Below are positions 60,094 through 64,000 of a stretch of 64,000 nt of DNA, one piece after another. The notes beneath the pieces are model-generated. The model had not been told where the DNA came from, searched no databases, and saw only the letters and a list, made by a program, of their open reading frames with translations. The translations under genes and the position numbers were made by a program. The DNA lies in the NCBI RefSeq assembly GCF_007655135.1, contig NC_045127.1, positions 42,915,538-42,979,537 on the forward strand, in the 5' to 3' direction. The DNA comes from Punica granatum. Taxonomy: Eukaryota; Streptophyta; Magnoliopsida; Myrtales; Lythraceae. Numbering within the stretch: the stretch's first letter is position 1; every line of letters begins with the position of its first letter.

Positions 60094-61790
60094 CTAAGGG
60101 TTTAAGGATTGTTAATTTCAACAGGAAGAAGAAAAAATGGACAGAAATAATGGAAAGAAAAACAAGAGCAACACAAATGTTTGTTAATGAACCTGTGGGT
60201 TCTTCATTACAGCAAAATGCAGGCTGCCCACATCTCCTTCTCAAAAACAGTCCAGTTGCAGTGCAGGAAGCTCCAGATGATCAAATTCCGGTGACTTTCA
60301 GCATAGAAGTGCTTTCTGGCAAATAGAATAAGCAGAATTAACAACTGATTACCGAGATAAAACAGATAAGCTCCTCAAGATGGATAAGGGCCACACAAAA
60401 TACAAATAACACAAGCTGTACTTCACCTGGATATCCAAGCCTAAAACGAAAAAGTTCAAAAGAGATTCAAAATTTAAAGAGTGACTTGGTTCACTGATGG
60501 ATGGTAACTGATTGCGAGCCAGAAAATGCTGCGACTCACATTAATTCCCCAGGGTGAAGGCAACATGACCCGATTAAAGAAATAAAAGAATTTCCAAAAT
60601 CAGATGCAAAACAATCGAAATCCATCATGGAATACAAAATCGCCACATAAATATTTTTACATCTTAAAACTGTCAGAAACTAAATTCTTTCCCTTTTTTT
60701 TCTTTTTTGGCAACGATAGTGGAGCCTCGCGATAATGCTCTCATAACAATGTGCCAAGGCATCTTGCCTTGTAGAGAAGAAAAATAATGAATAACCACTT
60801 CCCAATTCTCTTCAAATTCGCATGATCAGATTCGCACATTATCAGCATTCAAAAGGAGAGCAACGAGTCGTCACATGATGAATTGTCATATCAAATTCAC
60901 CATCTCCCAACTTGGCCATGCCAGATGAAAAAGGAGTTTATGTTATAGAGCCATTATCCGTCCTTTTACTGCTTTCTTCTCTTTGCTGCTCTTTTTCGGG
61001 TATGAATGGCCCCATTTATTACTCTTTAACAGACATAAATGGAAACTCTTCTGTCACAATTTAACGAATAAACACTATTGCTACGGCAAACAAGACACGG
61101 AGTTAAATTGCTCGATATCCCTTATCACTGAGAAATACCGCAGCCTCAATATTCATCGTTCGCCGAATACGGTGAGCTAGTTCGAGAGCAGAACATCAAA
61201 TCTGGATTCGACCAGCAATGCGTGAAAAACTGGAACAACATACGAGAAACATACGAGGAAACAAGATCTGCCCAGAATTACCTCCCACGAAGCCGCAGAA
61301 CCTCCAGAAAGCGTGCAAGTAAACTCTTTTTCGACGAGTTAATAAGAAGCAAAGCGTCCCTTCAAAGACCTGAAGCAAAAAGAAGCTAGAAAAACCGGGA
61401 GACGGCCGAGATGGAAGGGAAGAAGCTGCTCCTGCTGCTTGTGCGGCGATGGAAAAGCTACGTGCTTTCAGCGCTTTGAAGCTGAGCAGTGAAGACTGAT
61501 TGAAGGGAGGTGCCTGCGGGAACCGCTCCGGTGATATTTACAGGAAGCTGAAGAGGAGGAACCGGGGATGGCGAATTGGGCAGCCGGCAGTCAAGACAAT
61601 CAGTGGACTGTCGGAAAAATCCGGTTGGGTTGCCGAGATAGAAGGGTGAGGGTTTCTTACGACATTACTGAGCTCGAAGGGGAAGGGAAGAGAGAGAGAG
61701 AGAGAGAGAGAGCAGACAGCGGAATTTGGAAGGAAAAAAAAATCTCTCGAAAAAATTAATTATTATTTGCTTTAGCGGTGTTTCCGCCCC
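60094..61790 (-). other. 5' leader / first intron region of the TIGR01589 gene
   Basis: Between the TATA box and the first coding exon found. A donor (GGAG then GTAATT, at about 61287) after a leader and the acceptor CCTTAG at 60096-60094 suggest one long leader intron or a short first coding exon in between. The 152-codon plus-strand ORF at 59868-60326 covers the antisense of the first coding exon and is not a gene. Confidence 0.4.
61690..61712. repeat. (GA)n microsatellite in the TIGR01589 leader
   Basis: About 22 bases of GA on plus, CT in the sense of the gene, 80-100 bases downstream of the TATA box. Confidence 0.9.
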
Positions 61791-61797
61791 TTTTATA
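61791..61797 (-). promoter_or_regulatory. TATA box of the TIGR01589 gene
   Basis: The minus strand reads AAGTATAAAAGGGGCGG, a textbook TATA box, with a leader beginning about 30 bases further on. Confidence 0.65.
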
Positions 61798-62892
61798 CTT
61801 TCCATTTTCCCTTCCCAAGAAATTGGTTGGAAAAGGGAAGAGAATTTTTTTTTTTAATTTCTTCTTCATTTTGTATATTTTATTACAAAAAAAATTACAT
61901 TAGCTACCACAATTTCCGTCATTATTCTCACTTCTCGACATGTAATTTAAACTTGGCACACCATATCGCAAATCACCAATTCTCTGTTAAATATGACACG
62001 TTATTTAGTGAGCATTTAAAAAATATTTTATGAAAAGATGAATTGTCTTGCTAGACTTGACGGAGAAATGATGATTTGTGTCGACTTTCTTTTTTTTTAA
62101 CGCTTGTAAACATTGTATTAGACTTGATAGAGAAGTGGCGATTTGTCATGCTAATTTTAAATAAATAGTGATGCAATTTAAAGTGGCGTTCGGAAAAATT
62201 GCATCAGTTTTAGCAATTTATTAATATAGGCTACACAATTTTGCCTAACAAAAGGTTTATGAGCCCATAATAAATTTAAAAATTAAGTAATGACAAAAAG
62301 AAAAATCTTATTAGTGAGAATTCAGAACTTTTAGCATGTTATACAGGGGTGTGTGGTCTCTTTCTTTTTTAAATTTCCATTTATAAATGTAATAATAAAA
62401 ATAGAGAAAATAATTTTAAAAGATTTTTTTTTCCCTTTTTGGTGTTATTATTAATTAATTTACTATTGTTTTCTCAGGAAAGGTCCCAAACGGCTTTGAC
62501 GGCTTGGGGATAAGCCGCCGCCGGAACTGTGGAGTTGAGTTGAGAGTGGAGCAGTTGAGTTCTGTCTTGGATTGGTGGCGACTCACGAGGAGACTGTGAT
62601 GAATGAAATTGTAAGGATAGGAAGGTCAGGTTTTGTTTCTTTTTCTTTTTATTTATGCTTTTTTCCCAATTTTTTTTATGAATTTTCATTAATTTTGAAA
62701 CATGAATAGGTTAGATCACTCGTGAATTACCTGTTTATTATCTCCAAAAAAGGGGAAAAAGAACTGCAGTAATATTTTGGATTTTCCTCCCCTTTTTTAT
62801 TGGATAATGGGAAATGACATTTTCTTCTTTCTTTTTTTTTTTTTCTAAATTTCGTTTAGTCCAAAGTAACAAATAAGAATATTATGCAGCAC
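61798..62892. other. intergenic DNA
   Basis: AT-rich with long T runs. A GC-richer patch at 62478-62620 carries a 71-codon minus-strand ORF that I do not recognise. Confidence 0.35.
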
Positions 62893-63940
62893 CCTCGGGG
62901 TTGGAGCAAACAAAACGCGGATGGTGCCCCGAAGGGCAATCCCTGCATAGCAGGAGCTAGGGAGCTGCTCAGCTTGCGGTTAGTTTTCGAATCGAATTAT
63001 GATCCAACTTTAACTTAATTTTATGTATGGCTCGTTTGGATTCAAAGGCTAATTTTAAAATCTTACTTTAACTTAATTCTACTAACAACAAAATAAAATA
63101 ATTCATACAAAGTCAAAGGGTGAGTCTCATTTATACAACTCTTTTTTAATAACAAAACAAAATAACTCATATAAAGTTAAAGGGTGGACTCCACTTATAT
63201 CACTCTTTTTCAAAATTAAAATCTGATTTTAAAATGTTATTTACAAGCCAAACGCAACAGTAATAATTGCAAATGTTGACAGATATATGAATGAGTGAGA
63301 ATATATATGTATGTATACATTTGTTAAATTAGATGGAGAATTTACTATTAAAAAATTGATTATAAAAATAGTAGAAAAAACATGAGTGAGAAATTATTAT
63401 TAAATATAAAAAAGTAAGATAAAATAGTAATGATTGTAGTGTTGAATTTAAGGAAGAGTAGAGTTGAGTTGGGTAGAATAAAAAAAAATTATTAGAAAAC
63501 CAAACAAAGCCTTACAAATGAAAGTGGAAGATGGTTGGGAGGTTTTGCTCAGATTATCAAGTTCACAAAACCTCAATTTCAATGGAATTTTGGACAGTTA
63601 AATCGAGACGCGAGTTGGCTCGGGATTTTGAAGTGAGGAAACTTATTCTCGACGTTGATTCCATGGTAGTCACTCATATTCTCCATTCGCCTTTGGAACA
63701 ACTGGGCAACAATGTGGCCGCTATTAGAGATACACAGGCCCTTATTAGCTCGACGGTGATCAATGACAATGCAACATGTGTGTAAAAAGGAAAGGAAATA
63801 AGCGTACTTTGATTGGCGAATTATGCCCTAGCACATTACCCATTGGAGTCATGGATGGGATCTTTCCCCATCTGGGCTCACATTTGCCTTTGTTTGATAA
63901 AAATTATAGGGACCACCATGCCTCACTTTTGTATCCTTTA
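62893..63940 (+). pseudogene. RNase H-like (RVT_3) domain remnant, split by a MITE
   Basis: The first piece (62893-62990) reads WSKQNADGAPKGNPCIAGA, the start of a plant LINE-type RNase H domain with its first catalytic Asp. After a MITE (63033-63508) the domain resumes: MVGRFCSDYQVHKTSISMEFW, then RRELARDFEVRKLILDVDSM, carrying the catalytic Glu and second Asp. The remaining end (LANYALAH, GWDLSPSGL) is in broken frames to about 63940. The pieces are in order, so a single domain was interrupted. It may be the 3' end of a LINE or a free-standing RNase H gene, now dead. Confidence 0.7.
63033..63508. mobile_element. MITE inserted in the RNase H remnant
   Basis: Ends CGTTTGGATTC and CCAAACAAAG are inverted, and internal text matches the intronic MITE at 59356-59622, including AGAGTAGAGTTGAGTTGG near its right end. 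It contains a tandem repeat of the AACAAAA..AAAGTCAAAGGGTG block (63085-63190). Confidence 0.6.
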
Positions 63941-64000
63941 ATTTTTTTTAATTAATGCATCCGGACTTTGCCCTCTCGAATTCACCCAAAAGAAACAAAA

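Noticed and set aside
59868..60326. 152-codon plus-strand ORF
   Set aside because: It covers the antisense of a coding exon of the minus-strand TIGR01589 gene, whose reading is strongly family-like and correctly spliced.
62474..62689. 71-codon minus-strand ORF as a small gene
   Set aside because: Its composition is poly-Lys/Gln from AT runs plus a GC patch; no start context, domain or neighbour supports it.

Overview
The window is nuclear DNA from a flowering plant, very probably a eudicot. Genes have many short GT-AG introns in AT-rich sequence, the proteins are plant families (ATX-type SET protein, ATG6, TIGR01589), and the intergenic space is filled with plant transposons: Ty1/copia and Ty3/gypsy LTR elements, a tRNA-derived SINE, CACTA, hAT and Mutator-like short elements, a Helitron candidate and LINE RNase H remnants. 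The species cannot be fixed from the sequence alone.

Layout. 1-720: 5' end of a minus-strand gene resembling plant mRNA-capping-enzyme/dual-specificity phosphatase proteins, with TATA box and leader. 720-20,500: gene-poor, transposon-rich, with an old decayed copia element (3849-9171), an internally deleted gypsy element (9944-12197) and several TIR elements. 20,506-20,925: a small ORF with a dsRNA-binding-like fold pattern. 21,100-29,700: LINE, Mutator-like, hAT and CACTA fragments. 30,116-37,245: an intact 23-exon ATX4/ATX5-type histone H3 lysine methyltransferase (1047 aa by my exon model). 38,273-41,432: an intact 8-exon F-box gene (305 aa). 42,618-47,395 and 51,674-56,583: two complete 10-exon ATG6 (Beclin 1/Vps30) genes of 516 codons each. 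57,586-60,093 (leader to about 61,770): a minus-strand plant-specific TIGR01589-domain gene. 62,893-63,940: a decayed RNase H domain split by a MITE.

The main result is a 9.2-kb direct tandem duplication. Unit 1 (40,496-49,731) and unit 2 (49,732-58,863) each hold the 3' end of the F-box gene, a whole ATG6 gene and the 3' part of the TIGR01589 gene. The breakpoints lie inside an F-box exon and inside a TIGR01589 exon, meeting at a 4-base microhomology (CCTG). One intact F-box gene stays at the left edge and one intact TIGR01589 gene at the right edge. ATG6 is doubled, and a divergent pair of truncated gene pieces lies at the junction. Copy 2 of ATG6 keeps every splice site and the frame but has changes at residues that look conserved, a shortened 5' leader and a younger SINE in intron 7 with a clear target-site duplication.

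The genes are not an operon. ATX (chromatin methylation), F-box (ubiquitin ligase adaptor), ATG6 (autophagy PI3-kinase complex) and the TIGR01589 protein are independent transcription units. ATG6 and the TIGR01589 gene are convergent.
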